Origin: an uncultured Ferrimonas sp.
GTDB taxonomy: Bacteria; Pseudomonadota; Gammaproteobacteria; Enterobacterales; Shewanellaceae
DNA length: 59,982 nt
Direction: 5' to 3'
NCBI RefSeq assembly: GCF_947489035.1
Contig: NZ_CANLCI010000027.1
Span: 1 to 59,982, forward strand
Of this stretch, positions 38,442-46,808 are shown piece by piece. How positions within the stretch are numbered: the stretch's first letter is position 1; the number at the start of each line of letters is the position of its first letter. The notes under the pieces are model-generated. The model had not been told where the DNA came from. It did no database searches and saw only the letters and a list, made by a program, of their open reading frames with translations. The translations under genes and the position numbers were made by a program.

Positions 38442-39608
38442 ATGAAGCGTCATTTAGTCAGCCCCCGTGCCCACTGGCAGCAGCAAGCGGAAGAGTTCGG
38501 CTTTGATTTTCATACCATGTACGACGAAGTGTATTGGGATGAAAGCCGCTACTACCAGTTCTCGTTAGCTCAAATCGAAAACGACATTGAGGATCCCACC
38601 GAAGAGATTGGCCAGATGTGCCTTGAAGCGGTGGATAAGGTGGTTAATTCTGAAGAGCTGCTGCAGAAATTCGCCATTCCTCAAGCCCACTGGGAAACCG
38701 TTGCCCGTGCTTGGCGCCTGAACGAGCCAAGCTTATATGCCCGCATCGATTTAGCCTACGACGGCACCGGCCCAGCCAAGCTGCTAGAGAACAACGCCGA
38801 TACCCCAACCAGCCTCTATGAAAGTGGTTTCTTCCAATGGCTGTGGCTGGAAGATCGACTGAAAGATGGCACCCTTGCCAGTGGCTCGGATCAGTTTAAT
38901 TCCATTCAAGAAGCGCTGATCAATCGCTTTGCACAATTTAAGCAAGAGTGGCCAGCGGTGCCGCTGCACTTTGCCTCCTGCGCTGAAAGCATTGAAGATC
39001 GTGGCACCGTGCAATACCTGCAAGATTGCGCCGAAGAAGCGGGCTTTAAGACCGTTTACACCGCCATCGAACAGATTGGTTTAAGTGGCAAAGGTGAGTT
39101 TTTGGATGGCAACGACGAGCTGATCCGTGCCTGCTTCAAACTGTATCCGTGGGAGTTTATGCTGCGGGAAGAGTTTGGCGATCACCTTGGCAAAGCCAAT
39201 GTGCGCTGGCTGGAACCAGAATGGAAATCGGTGCTGTCAAACAAAGCCCTGCTGCCGCTGCTGTGGCAGATGTTTCCCAACCACCCGAACCTGCTGCCAG
39301 CCTACTTTGCCGATGAAGCCCATCGCAGTGGCAGCGGCCAGTGGGTGAAAAAGCCAATTTACAGCCGCGAAGGCGCCAACATCGAGATCATCGAGAGCGG
39401 CAAGGTGGTGGAATCCTCGGGCGGCGAATATGGCGAAGAGGGCTTTATTATTCAGGCCTACCATCAACTGCCTAAATTTGGCGACGATAATGCGCTGATT
39501 GGCTCTTGGTTGATTGGCGATAAAGCCGCTGGGATCTCGGTACGGGAAGATCACAGCCGCATTACCCAAGATCTCTCTCGCTTTGTGCCCCACTGCATTG
39601 TTGATTGA
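38442..39608 (+). CDS. Glutathionylspermidine synthase-like ATP-grasp protein (YjfC/YgiC)
   Basis: A 388-aa protein of the GSP_synth family, which corresponds to the C-terminal amide-ligase domain of E. coli Gss. Characteristic segments include LAYDGTGPAKLLENNADTPT and KPIYSREGANIEII. The YgiC/YjfC members ligate a peptide or amine substrate that is not firmly known. It starts directly at the previous stop codon, so it is coupled to the YgiB-like gene. A long hairpin follows. Confidence 0.85.
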   Translation: MKRHLVSPRAHWQQQAEEFGFDFHTMYDEVYWDESRYYQFSLAQIENDIEDPTEEIGQMCLEAVDKVVNSEELLQKFAIPQAHWETVARAWRLNEPSLYARIDLAYDGTGPAKLLENNADTPTSLYESGFFQWLWLEDRLKDGTLASGSDQFNSIQEALINRFAQFKQEWPAVPLHFASCAESIEDRGTVQYLQDCAEEAGFKTVYTAIEQIGLSGKGEFLDGNDELIRACFKLYPWEFMLREEFGDHLGKANVRWLEPEWKSVLSNKALLPLLWQMFPNHPNLLPAYFADEAHRSGSGQWVKKPIYSREGANIEIIESGKVVESSGGEYGEEGFIIQAYHQLPKFGDDNALIGSWLIGDKAAGISVREDHSRITQDLSRFVPHCIVD

Positions 39609-39643
39609 CGCACGGTTAGCGCGATAATCTCTTCATCTTCCAT

Positions 39644-39679
39644 CAAGCACAACGGCCGCGATTGCGGCCGTTGTTCTTG
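39644..39679. terminator. Hairpin between converging genes
   Basis: A 16-bp stem with one mismatch (core AACGGCCGC at 39651-39659 and GCGGCCGTT at 39664-39672, loop GATT) lies between the ends of the yjfC-like and frnE-like genes. It lacks a long T-run but is ideally placed for a bidirectional terminator. Confidence 0.6.
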
Positions 39680-39709
39680 GTGCTGATCGGTTGATCACTG
39701 CCGGTGCGC

Positions 39710-40375
39710 TTACAGCATCTGCTGTTCGGCGTTCTCTTTCGCAGCGATGTTTTTCAAACCATCAACAAAGGCCTCTACCGGCTGACCGCCGCTGATCCCA
39801 TATTTGCCGTTGATCACATAGGTGGGCACCGAGGTTACCCCCATCTGCTGATAGCGAGCGATGTCGGCACGCACCTCTTCGGCAAACTCATCACTGCCAA
39901 GCACCACCTGCACCGCTTCTTTGTCTAAGCCAACACTGACCGCCGTCTCCAACAGTTGCTGCGGATCACTGGGGTTACCGCCCTCGGTAAAGTACAGCCG
40001 AAACAGCGCCAGTTTCAGGGCCGTGTCTTGCCCCTGCAATCCGGCCCAGTGCAATAAGCGGTGGGCGTCAAAGGTGTTGTAGGTACGGTCTTGTTTGTCC
40101 AAGCGCATATCAAAACCCAGCTCATTGGCGCGGCGGGTGATCATCGCTTGGTTTTGGGCGATCTGCTCGTCGGTTAAGCCGTATTTCTGGGTCAGGTTGT
40201 CGCGCTTCAACTGCCCTTCAGCACCCAGCTGTGGGTTGATCTCAAACGGGTGCCACTGCAATTTGGCGTCGATGTCGCCTTGCAGCTGTTGCAGCGCTTG
40301 CTGCAGGCTTTGGTAGCCAACAATGCACCATGGGCAGGTCACATCAGAGACGATATCAATGGTTAAGGTTTGCAT
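39710..40375 (-). CDS. DsbA-family oxidoreductase, FrnE-type
   Basis: This 221-aa cytoplasmic protein has the thioredoxin-fold active site CPWC (VTCPWCIVG, residues 14-17) and the cis-Pro segment TSVPTYVING. It belongs to the FrnE/2-hydroxychromene-2-carboxylate isomerase-like branch of the DsbA family. FrnE proteins are linked to disulfide exchange and oxidative-stress tolerance. No signal peptide is visible. AGGG lies about 10 nt before the ATG. Confidence 0.85.
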   Translation of the reverse strand: MQTLTIDIVSDVTCPWCIVGYQSLQQALQQLQGDIDAKLQWHPFEINPQLGAEGQLKRDNLTQKYGLTDEQIAQNQAMITRRANELGFDMRLDKQDRTYNTFDAHRLLHWAGLQGQDTALKLALFRLYFTEGGNPSDPQQLLETAVSVGLDKEAVQVVLGSDEFAEEVRADIARYQQMGVTSVPTYVINGKYGISGGQPVEAFVDGLKNIAAKENAEQQML

Positions 40376-40483
40376 GGTTGCGGATCCCTTCGCGCGGGGG
40401 TGTATTGGGGGTATCCCGTTGATGTTGGCCGCCTTATCTTAGGGCGCGCTGTTTCCCTAAGGGTGAACCAACAAGCAAAAAAA

Positions 40484-40954
40484 TTAGCTATCCACGTGCT
40501 GTAACAGGCTCTGACACAACTGTTTTAGCTGCAGCAGTTGATCGGTCGGCATCTTCACCTGACAGCGGATCTGCTCAGGCACTTGCTGCGCTTGTTGATG
40601 CAACGCTTGGCCTTGCTCGGTCAGCGCAATCAAGCGCACCCGTTCATCGTCGCTGCAACGGCGGCGGGTAATAAAGCCTTTACTTTCCAGCCTTTTCAGC
40701 AGCGGAGTTAGGGTGCCAGAGTCCAGATGCAGTTGCTGCCCCAGCGCTTTCACGTTCAGCTGCTGGTGCTGCCACAGTAGCATCATCACCAGATATTGCG
40801 GATAGGTTAGATCCAGCTGCGCCAGCAGTGGCCGATACGCGCGGATCACCGCGTTGGCGGCGCTGTAAAGTGGAAAGCACACTTGGTTATCAAGCTGCAA
40901 TCTATCGACCGTTTCAACGCGACTGTTTTCATCGCCGGAATGGGTGACAGCCAT
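40484..40954 (-). CDS. MarR-family regulator of the OhrR peroxide-sensing type
   Basis: This 156-aa winged-helix protein has QVCFPLYSAAN near residue 31, which places a Cys where OhrR carries its peroxide-reactive Cys. The recognition region is LGQQLHLDSGTLTPLLKRLE, followed by the wing ITRRRCSDDERVRLIALT. OhrR represses organic-peroxide defence genes and is released on Cys oxidation. It is divergent from a MAPEG gene, with two related palindromic sites between them, so it probably regulates both itself and that gene. No ohr gene is in view. Confidence 0.85.
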   Translation of the reverse strand: MAVTHSGDENSRVETVDRLQLDNQVCFPLYSAANAVIRAYRPLLAQLDLTYPQYLVMMLLWQHQQLNVKALGQQLHLDSGTLTPLLKRLESKGFITRRRCSDDERVRLIALTEQGQALHQQAQQVPEQIRCQVKMPTDQLLQLKQLCQSLLQHVDS

Positions 40955-40966
40955 CGGTGCCTCCTT

Positions 40967-41044
40967 AAATTAGATTGCACACAATATACTTGCCTCCCCC
41001 GAAGAACTCAATTACCATCAGAAACAATTAAATTGTGCACAACT
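40967..41044. promoter_or_regulatory. Candidate OhrR operator pair between ohrR-like and MAPEG genes
   Basis: Two similar AT-rich sites occur in the divergent promoter region: AAATTAGATTGCACACAATA (from 40967) and CAATTAAATTGTGCACAACT (41025-41044). Reverse-complementing one aligns TTGTG, GCAAT and TAATT with the other. This matches the kind of inverted sites bound by OhrR/MarR proteins. Each site lies close to one of the two start codons. Confidence 0.55.
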
Positions 41045-41063
41045 GAAATAAAGAGAATGCCCC

Positions 41064-41474
41064 ATGGAAACCTATAAACTCAGCCTTATCGCCGTCTTCG
41101 TGATCATCGCTACCATGCTGCTGCAACACATCGTCGCGATTGGTGCCCACCGCAAACAGCGCCGCTATGTGCCGGGCATTGTGGATCCGCAACTGAGCCA
41201 CAGCTCCTTTGTGTTTCGCAGCCACCGCACCTTCCAAAACTCCCTTGAAAATGTACCGATGATGCTGGCCACCATCGCCTTGGCGATCTATCTCGGCCTT
41301 GATGCGGATTTGTTGGCTATGGTGGTATGGACCTTTGCCGTGGCACGCATCATCCACATGGTGCTGTTTTACGCCATCGCAACGGAAAAGAACCCCAGCC
41401 CGCGCAGCTACTTTTTTGGCATTGGGCTAATCGCCAACCTGATTTTGCTGGTGTTACTGGGGCTGCATTTCTGA
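41064..41474 (+). CDS. MAPEG family membrane protein
   Basis: This 136-aa protein has four hydrophobic segments. The MAPEG pattern includes the FRSHRTFQNSLENVPMML block, where Arg, Asn and Glu would bind glutathione in characterised relatives. Members are membrane glutathione transferases/peroxidases or related proteins of unknown activity. The link to an OhrR-type regulator fits a peroxide-detoxifying role, which is an inference. Confidence 0.85.
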   Translation: METYKLSLIAVFVIIATMLLQHIVAIGAHRKQRRYVPGIVDPQLSHSSFVFRSHRTFQNSLENVPMMLATIALAIYLGLDADLLAMVVWTFAVARIIHMVLFYAIATEKNPSPRSYFFGIGLIANLILLVLLGLHF

Positions 41475-41664
41475 AAAAATCATCCGCTATTGGTGATTAA
41501 CATCCACATGGAACTCAGTTTTTGTAATCAAGATCATGTCTAAATCGCGCCAGTTGTAGTTCAATTAACTCATAGGTGGATGCCTAAAAAAAACATAATC
41601 AGAACAACAATAATTGTATTAACACAGGCGTTGATGCGCCGCGCATATCTCAGAGAAATTATTG

Positions 41665-43290
41665 ATGTCAAAGAGTTCGATTCACCCCACGCTTATCACC
41701 CGTAACGATCGGTTTATCCGCTGCAACGAGGCTTTTACTCATGCCTTTGGTTACAACATTGACCAGCTCCAGCAAAAAAGCGTCAGCGAATTTCTCTTTC
41801 ACGATGAAGAACTGACTCTGAAGCTGATCCAATTTCAAAATGTGGATGACGCTGAGTTCAATATTGATGATGTGTGGTTGTGCCAACAGGCTCAAGGTGA
41901 AATCCAACCGGTCTTCTTTGAATCCGAAACTCTGGCCACTGGCGAGCAGAAACTGTCGCTGCGATTATTGCAACATCGGGGCTTAGATCCGGTCACTAGC
42001 CTGCCTAATGGCTGGGCGGTCAGCATCCGCTCTGACCGTTTTTTCCAAGATCCTCAGCGCCACCAAAATCTGGGTTATTTGATCGTGAAGGTCGATAACT
42101 TCTCTACCGTTAACTTTCGTTTTAGCTTTGAAAGCGGCAACCGTTACCTCAATAAAGTGGTGCAGTTGCTGCAGCAAACCTTGGGCAAAGAGTGGTTGGT
42201 GGTGCGCTTCTCTGGGGCCAAGTTTGGCATGGTTCACATTGGCGATCCCAACCAAGATAATGCCGAGTTCCAGCAATACGTTGAGCTTTGCTGTCAGAAA
42301 CTGTGCCGCGCCATGGAAGCCCCGATCGAACTCGAGCCCGGCGCGGTTGTGAAAAAACAGTTCAGCATCGGTGCAAACGCCAATGCGCGTCCGTTTCAAA
42401 CCTTTCAAGAGATGGACATCGCCACTGAAATTGCGTTCATCCACTCCCAAGGCTTCAGTCGCAGTTACTACACCTTTGCCAAAGAGCACCACGGTGGCAG
42501 CCTGCTGCGTAATAAACTGCTGATTGATGAATTGCCTCGTGCCGTGGAAGCCGATCAAATCAACTTGGTGTTTCAGCCGCTGTACCATGTGAGCACACGC
42601 CAAGTTATCGGTTTTGAAGCGTTGTCTCGCTGGCAGCACCCACAACTGGGCCACGTTAGCCCCATTGAGTTTATTGGCGTGGCCGAAAACACCGGCTACA
42701 ACACCGACTTTGATCTGTATGTGTTTGCCAAGGTGTGTCGTCAGGTAATGCAATGGCGCCAACGCTTTGCCCATGTGCCGCCAGTGGCCGTGAACTTCTC
42801 GGCCAAAACCTGCGAATCCAGTGGCTTTGCCGCGGCGGTTGAACAGGTGCTGCTGCAAACGGGCTGCCCCGCCGATGCGATTGAGATTGAGATCACCGAA
42901 ACCGCAGAGATCTCTCACCAAGAAGATTTCTTCCATAACATGGATCAGCTGCGGAGCTTAGATCTGCTGTTGGTGTTGGATGACTTCGGTGCCGGTTATT
43001 CCTCGTTGCAGTTATTGCGTCAATTGGCCTATAAAATTGGCAAGATTAAAATTGACCGCGAATTCATTAACGACATCGACACCAGCGATTTCAATAAGGT
43101 GCTGTTTAAGCAAACCATCGAAATGTCAAAGATGTTGGGGGTTAAGGTGCTGGCCGAAGGGATCGAAGAGGAATCACAGCTGCAGCTGTTAGAGCAGTTC
43201 CAATGTGATTTTGCCCAAGGTTACTTCTTACAACGCCCGGCTGACATCACCGCCACCGAAGTGCTGCTGCAACAACTGAACAGCAACTAA
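41665..43290 (+). CDS. PAS - degenerate GGDEF - EAL c-di-GMP phosphodiesterase
   Basis: This 541-aa soluble protein has an N-terminal PAS-like domain (about residues 5-105) and a GGDEF-type domain whose signature is SGAKF, so no cyclase activity is expected. The EAL domain looks complete (FEALSRW, VNFSA, EITE, LDDFGAGYSSL, KIKID, EGIE). It should hydrolyse c-di-GMP. I prefer the ATG at 41665 over the TTG one codon upstream. Its stop overlaps the stop of the convergent hydrolase gene. Confidence 0.88.
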   Translation: MSKSSIHPTLITRNDRFIRCNEAFTHAFGYNIDQLQQKSVSEFLFHDEELTLKLIQFQNVDDAEFNIDDVWLCQQAQGEIQPVFFESETLATGEQKLSLRLLQHRGLDPVTSLPNGWAVSIRSDRFFQDPQRHQNLGYLIVKVDNFSTVNFRFSFESGNRYLNKVVQLLQQTLGKEWLVVRFSGAKFGMVHIGDPNQDNAEFQQYVELCCQKLCRAMEAPIELEPGAVVKKQFSIGANANARPFQTFQEMDIATEIAFIHSQGFSRSYYTFAKEHHGGSLLRNKLLIDELPRAVEADQINLVFQPLYHVSTRQVIGFEALSRWQHPQLGHVSPIEFIGVAENTGYNTDFDLYVFAKVCRQVMQWRQRFAHVPPVAVNFSAKTCESSGFAAAVEQVLLQTGCPADAIEIEITETAEISHQEDFFHNMDQLRSLDLLLVLDDFGAGYSSLQLLRQLAYKIGKIKIDREFINDIDTSDFNKVLFKQTIEMSKMLGVKVLAEGIEEESQLQLLEQFQCDFAQGYFLQRPADITATEVLLQQLNSN

Positions 43291-44150
43291 GCGGCGTTCG
43301 CCCCGTGCCGATGTAACCATTGGCTGATTTCGCCCCAGTGCGCTTGGTGACTGGGGCGAAAGTAATTGAAATGGCCAATCCCACCAACCGCCTTTACTTC
43401 ATCCCATTGCCAAATGCGTTCACTGTGGCGCGCCTGTGAGTAACGCTGGGCGAGATCGGCCACCGCCGCCGGTGGCGCATAATCGTCATCGACAAAACCG
43501 ATGTTCAACAGCGGCCCCTGATAAGCGTGGTAGCCAGAAAGATCAAAGCCATTGCGGGGATCAAACAGGTAATCTTTACTGCGTCCCCAACGTGCCCACT
43601 GACGAATGATCCCCACCGGTAAACTCTGCTTCGACAACCCCACCTGCTGCGCCGGAAAACGCTGGCCTTGGCTTAATAGTGGCAATAACAGATGCCAAAA
43701 CAGCCACATTTTCCACTGCTTACGGCCGTAATAGCGCCAATATGGCACCGATGATCCAATGCAGGTGATGCTGGCGATGCCATCCAGCGCCTGCGACAGC
43801 CCCAGTAATTGGCCGCCACAGCTGTGACCAATCACATGACAACGTTGCCCCTGCGCTTGGCTTTTTAAGTAACCCAAGGCCGCAGGGAGATCCTGAGTGC
43901 CCCAATCGCTCATGCGTACATCCACGTCCGCCGCCACCTGCAATGGCGAATCGCCAATGCCGCGATAATCCACGCTGATCACCTGATAACCTTGGCTGGC
44001 AAGGTGGGTGGCAAAGGCGCGGTAGAAACGCTGCGGCACCCCAAGCGCGGGGGCTAACAACACCGCCCCACGGGAAGGTTGCTGCGTACTGGGATAACAA
44101 TGAACGCTGAGCGGTTGGCCATCGGCACACTGGATTTGCTGTGGTTGCAT
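43287..44150 (-). CDS. Alpha/beta hydrolase family protein
   Basis: This 287-aa protein has the nucleophile elbow GHSCGG (residues about 108-113), the oxyanion region APALGVPQRFYRAFA, an Asp in FVDDDYAPP and a late His in GGIGHFNYF, completing a Ser/Asp/His triad. It resembles COG4757-type predicted hydrolases. The substrate is unknown. I start at the ATG at 44150 rather than the preceding TTG. It overlaps the end of the convergent phosphodiesterase gene by 4 bp. Confidence 0.8.
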   Translation of the reverse strand: MQPQQIQCADGQPLSVHCYPSTQQPSRGAVLLAPALGVPQRFYRAFATHLASQGYQVISVDYRGIGDSPLQVAADVDVRMSDWGTQDLPAALGYLKSQAQGQRCHVIGHSCGGQLLGLSQALDGIASITCIGSSVPYWRYYGRKQWKMWLFWHLLLPLLSQGQRFPAQQVGLSKQSLPVGIIRQWARWGRSKDYLFDPRNGFDLSGYHAYQGPLLNIGFVDDDYAPPAAVADLAQRYSQARHSERIWQWDEVKAVGGIGHFNYFRPSHQAHWGEISQWLHRHGANAA

Positions 44151-44377
44151 CAAGGCTTAGTCTGGTGATGTGGGGGTCTGCCCAACATGCTGCCATTGCC
44201 GCCCAAATGCAATTGATGCCGATTCACTACCGCGCATGAGCAAATGCGCCCCCCCCCCATAAACACCCACATAAGCAGCAACGTTGGGCAGTTGGCACGG
44301 GGTAATCGCTGTGCTTAAATCGGTGAGTAATTAAGCCGTACTAGCCACGGTGACACACAACAACAATAAAGGAAGCA

Positions 44378-45244
44378 ATGGATATGCTTAGCCCACTACG
44401 CCCTTTGTTCGGGGCCGCGTTATTACTGCCAATCATGGCCAGCGCGCAACAGATCATGCTGCTGCCGATTAACGCCGAACTGCAATTTGGCCAGCCCATA
44501 CAGGTAAGCCAAAGTGAGGGTTACAACAACCAACCGGCCTTTAGCAGCGACAGCAGCCAACTGTTTTATTCCAGCAATAATGGTGGCGAAAGCATGGACA
44601 TCATGGCTTACCACTTAAGTGATGGGCTGCTTACCAACCGCACCAACACCCCAGATGAAAATGAATTTTCACCACAATCCGGTGACAGCAACGATGAGCT
44701 GGTGTACGTGGTTGAACAAGGAGTGCCCGATCAAAGCGTATGGCGTCAGCGGCAAGGCAAACCGCGCAGCCGTGCCGTTCGCAGCTTTATTGATAGCGGT
44801 TATTACGCCCGTAACGCCGACGTAGGCACTCTGTTGTGGGCGCGCTATGGCCATCACCTCTACTTCGAGCCCAATGGCGAGCAAGCCGACGAGCGCCACT
44901 TTGTTGCCGCCAGCGTTGGTCGGAGCATCCACGCTATCCCCGCCAGCAACCAGTTCAGCTTTGTTCACAAACAGATCAACGCCGATTGGGTGATCAAACG
45001 CTACCAGCCCAGCACGGGCGCCATTACCCCGTTGATCTCAATTGATCAGCAAAGCGAGGATTACACCTGGCGTGATGGCAACACCATTTGGAAAGGCCGT
45101 GGCAGCGTGCTGTTGCAGTGGCAACAAGGCGAGCAACAATGGCAGCAAATAGCCGATCTAAAGCCCCTTGGGATCAACACCATTGGTCGCTTAGATGTCA
45201 GCCCCAATGGCAAATGGTTAGCGCTGGTTGATTTAGACCGCTAG
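44378..45244 (+). CDS. Exported beta-propeller (TolB/PD40-like) protein
   Basis: A 288-aa protein with a signal peptide (hydrophobic LFGAALLLPIMASA, probable cleavage after the second ASA/Q boundary). WD40-like PD40 blades follow, such as QPAFSSDSSQLFYSSNNGGESMDI and LDVSPNGKWLALVD. Such proteins are periplasmic and often bind ligands or partners; no catalytic site is visible. AAGGAAG precedes the ATG. It ends at a strong bidirectional terminator. Confidence 0.75.
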   Translation: MDMLSPLRPLFGAALLLPIMASAQQIMLLPINAELQFGQPIQVSQSEGYNNQPAFSSDSSQLFYSSNNGGESMDIMAYHLSDGLLTNRTNTPDENEFSPQSGDSNDELVYVVEQGVPDQSVWRQRQGKPRSRAVRSFIDSGYYARNADVGTLLWARYGHHLYFEPNGEQADERHFVAASVGRSIHAIPASNQFSFVHKQINADWVIKRYQPSTGAITPLISIDQQSEDYTWRDGNTIWKGRGSVLLQWQQGEQQWQQIADLKPLGINTIGRLDVSPNGKWLALVDLDR

Positions 45245-45283
45245 GCTTGCCAACGCATTGCTGCCCCCCTCTTTTTCGCCACA

Positions 45284-45311
45284 AAAAAACCAGCCATAAG
45301 GCTGGTTTTTT
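45284..45311. terminator. Bidirectional intrinsic terminator
   Basis: An 8-bp stem AACCAGCC (45288-45295) and GGCTGGTT (45300-45307) with loop ATAA is flanked by an A-run on the left and a T-run on the right. It can end transcripts from both the beta-propeller gene and rlmJ, which converge here. Confidence 0.92.
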
Positions 45312-45324
45312 GGGTCATCGAGGC

Positions 45325-46164
45325 TTATTCCGCCGCCAGCCACTCAACAGAGAAACGGCTACCGGGGCCTTGTGCCAGCTTCTCCGTTAGCCACGGCAGC
45401 AGTTCATTCATCTGCTGTTCGAGCTTCCAAGGTGGGTTGATCACAATCATGCCGGAGCCGGTCATGCCGTGGGCGTTGCTGTCGCCCATCACGTTCATCT
45501 CAATCTTTAAGATGCTCTTAATGCCCGACGCCTTCAGGCGTCGCTCAACAAAGTCGATGTTTTCACGGAACACCACGGGGTACCAGATGGCGTACGTGCC
45601 GGTCGCCCATCGCTTAATGCTCTGCTCTATGCCATTAACCAGATCCGCGTACTCGGTTTTCAGCTCGTAAGGTGGATCAATCAACACCACCCCACGGCGC
45701 TCTTGCGGTGGCAAGCTGGCACGCAGCTGCTGGTAACCGTCGGTCTTGTAGATCTTGGCACGACGATCGCCGCCAAACTCCTGCTTCAACAGCGGGAAGT
45801 CCGTTGGGTGCAGCTCGGTCAGCACCAAGCGGTCTTGGGCGCGCAGTAACAACCCCGCCATTTTCGGGCTGCCTGGGTAGTAGCGCAGATCACCCGTTGG
45901 GTTAATGGCTTTTACCGCCTTTAAGTAAGGGTGCAGCAATTGCGGGCAATCCAAGCCCCACAGGCGACCGATGCCATCAACACACTCAGCGGTTTTCTCA
46001 GCGTGTTCGGATTGCAGATCGTAACGACCGGCACCGGAATGGCTGTCGTGGTACACAAACGGCTTATCCTTGCCTTTTAGGGCTTCAATGATCAGCGCTT
46101 GAACCGTGTGTTTTAACACGTCGGCGTGGTTACCAGCGTGGAAGCTGTGGCGATAGCTCAGCAT
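45325..46164 (-). CDS. rlmJ: 23S rRNA (adenine2030-N6)-methyltransferase RlmJ
   Basis: This 279-aa protein starts with the family hallmark MLSYRHSFHAGNHADVLKH. The SAM-dependent N6-adenine methyltransferase motif is DPPYE (VVLIDPPYELKTEY). Length matches E. coli RlmJ (280 aa). It methylates A2030 of 23S rRNA; relatives were also linked to use of DNA as nutrient. Confidence 0.95.
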   Translation of the reverse strand: MLSYRHSFHAGNHADVLKHTVQALIIEALKGKDKPFVYHDSHSGAGRYDLQSEHAEKTAECVDGIGRLWGLDCPQLLHPYLKAVKAINPTGDLRYYPGSPKMAGLLLRAQDRLVLTELHPTDFPLLKQEFGGDRRAKIYKTDGYQQLRASLPPQERRGVVLIDPPYELKTEYADLVNGIEQSIKRWATGTYAIWYPVVFRENIDFVERRLKASGIKSILKIEMNVMGDSNAHGMTGSGMIVINPPWKLEQQMNELLPWLTEKLAQGPGSRFSVEWLAAE

Positions 46165-46279
46165 GATGCGACACTCTTAGGAATTGAAAGACCGCGTAAT
46201 ATAGCAAACTGCAGCAACAACAGTGTGCCGGATCGAAAGGAAAGTCGCTGCCACGACAAAATGACAGCGTAATTGCAGC

Positions 46280-46396
46280 TTATTTGCGCTTTTGCGACGA
46301 CATTCGCTCAGCCAGTGCATCAATCAGGCGATCGACCCATGGCGAGACCCAAGGCACGATTAAGGCTGACAGTGCCAACGCCACTAAAATATTCAT
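46280..46396 (-). CDS. Small 38-aa membrane protein
   Basis: The frame encodes MNILVALALSALIVPWVSPW and continues with VDRLIDALAERMSSQKRK. One hydrophobic helix is followed by a basic tail, typical of real bacterial microproteins. A GGAACTGGT stretch precedes the ATG. A second very small hydrophobic gene of similar design lies 90 bp upstream (46486-46617), and the two may be co-transcribed. No known family recognised. Confidence 0.55.
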   Translation of the reverse strand: MNILVALALSALIVPWVSPWVDRLIDALAERMSSQKRK

Positions 46397-46485
46397 ACCA
46401 GTTCCAACACGAAAACAGAGCACACCTACGACTTTAGTCTAATGCTTGGCGTTCCGTGCCATAACTGCGTCTGAATTGACGCGGC

Positions 46486-46617
46486 TCAATCGTCGATATT
46501 TTCCCCAAATCGGCGTGCAATCGCGTCGGCGGCGAAAGCCCAACCAAAGGACAGCACTGGGCGCAGTAAGAGCGTTAACGGGATCGCCAACAGTGCCAAT
46601 AGGAACAATTCGAACAT
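46486..46617 (-). CDS. Small 43-aa membrane protein
   Basis: The frame reads MFELFLLALLAIPLTLLLRP and ends VLSFGWAFAADAIARRFGENIDD: a hydrophobic helix and an amphipathic/acidic tail. GGAG lies 7 nt before the ATG. A longer frame on the same strand (46439-46621, GTG start) is less protein-like and I consider it spurious. A perfect intrinsic terminator lies just upstream, so the gene needs its own promoter or read-through. Architecture resembles the neighbouring 38-aa protein (short helix, then a D-A-I/L-A-x-R segment). Confidence 0.6.
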   Translation of the reverse strand: MFELFLLALLAIPLTLLLRPVLSFGWAFAADAIARRFGENIDD

Positions 46618-46633
46618 TCACAGCTCCACAACC

Positions 46634-46658
46634 AAAAAAAGGCTCGTATATCGAGCCT
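46634..46658 (-). terminator. Intrinsic terminator downstream of the LuxR-type gene
   Basis: On the minus strand AGGCTCG, loop ATATA, CGAGCCT is followed by a run of seven T. Stem coordinates are 46640-46646 and 46652-46658. It would end the transcript of the LuxR-type regulator, whose stop codon is about 150 bp upstream. Confidence 0.88.
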
Positions 46659-46808
46659 AAAGCGGAGCCAGTCTATCAGGGAAAATGGGCAAGAAGCAGT
46701 CAATCGCTAGACCATAATGGTCACTTTGCAGGCTTTTTGTTTAAGCGATTGAAAAACATAAGCTTGTTTTTTGTGCGGTGCATCACAACATAAACAGCGG
46801 CTATCGCC

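Noticed and set aside
41983..42936. 317-codon minus-strand frame
   Set aside because: Antisense to the PAS-GGDEF-EAL gene, which has intact EAL motifs and proper codon use.
46439..46621. 60-codon minus-strand frame
   Set aside because: The overlapping 43-aa frame (46486-46617) has the ribosome-binding site, an ATG and a plausible membrane helix; the 60-codon frame needs a GTG and is Arg-rich.
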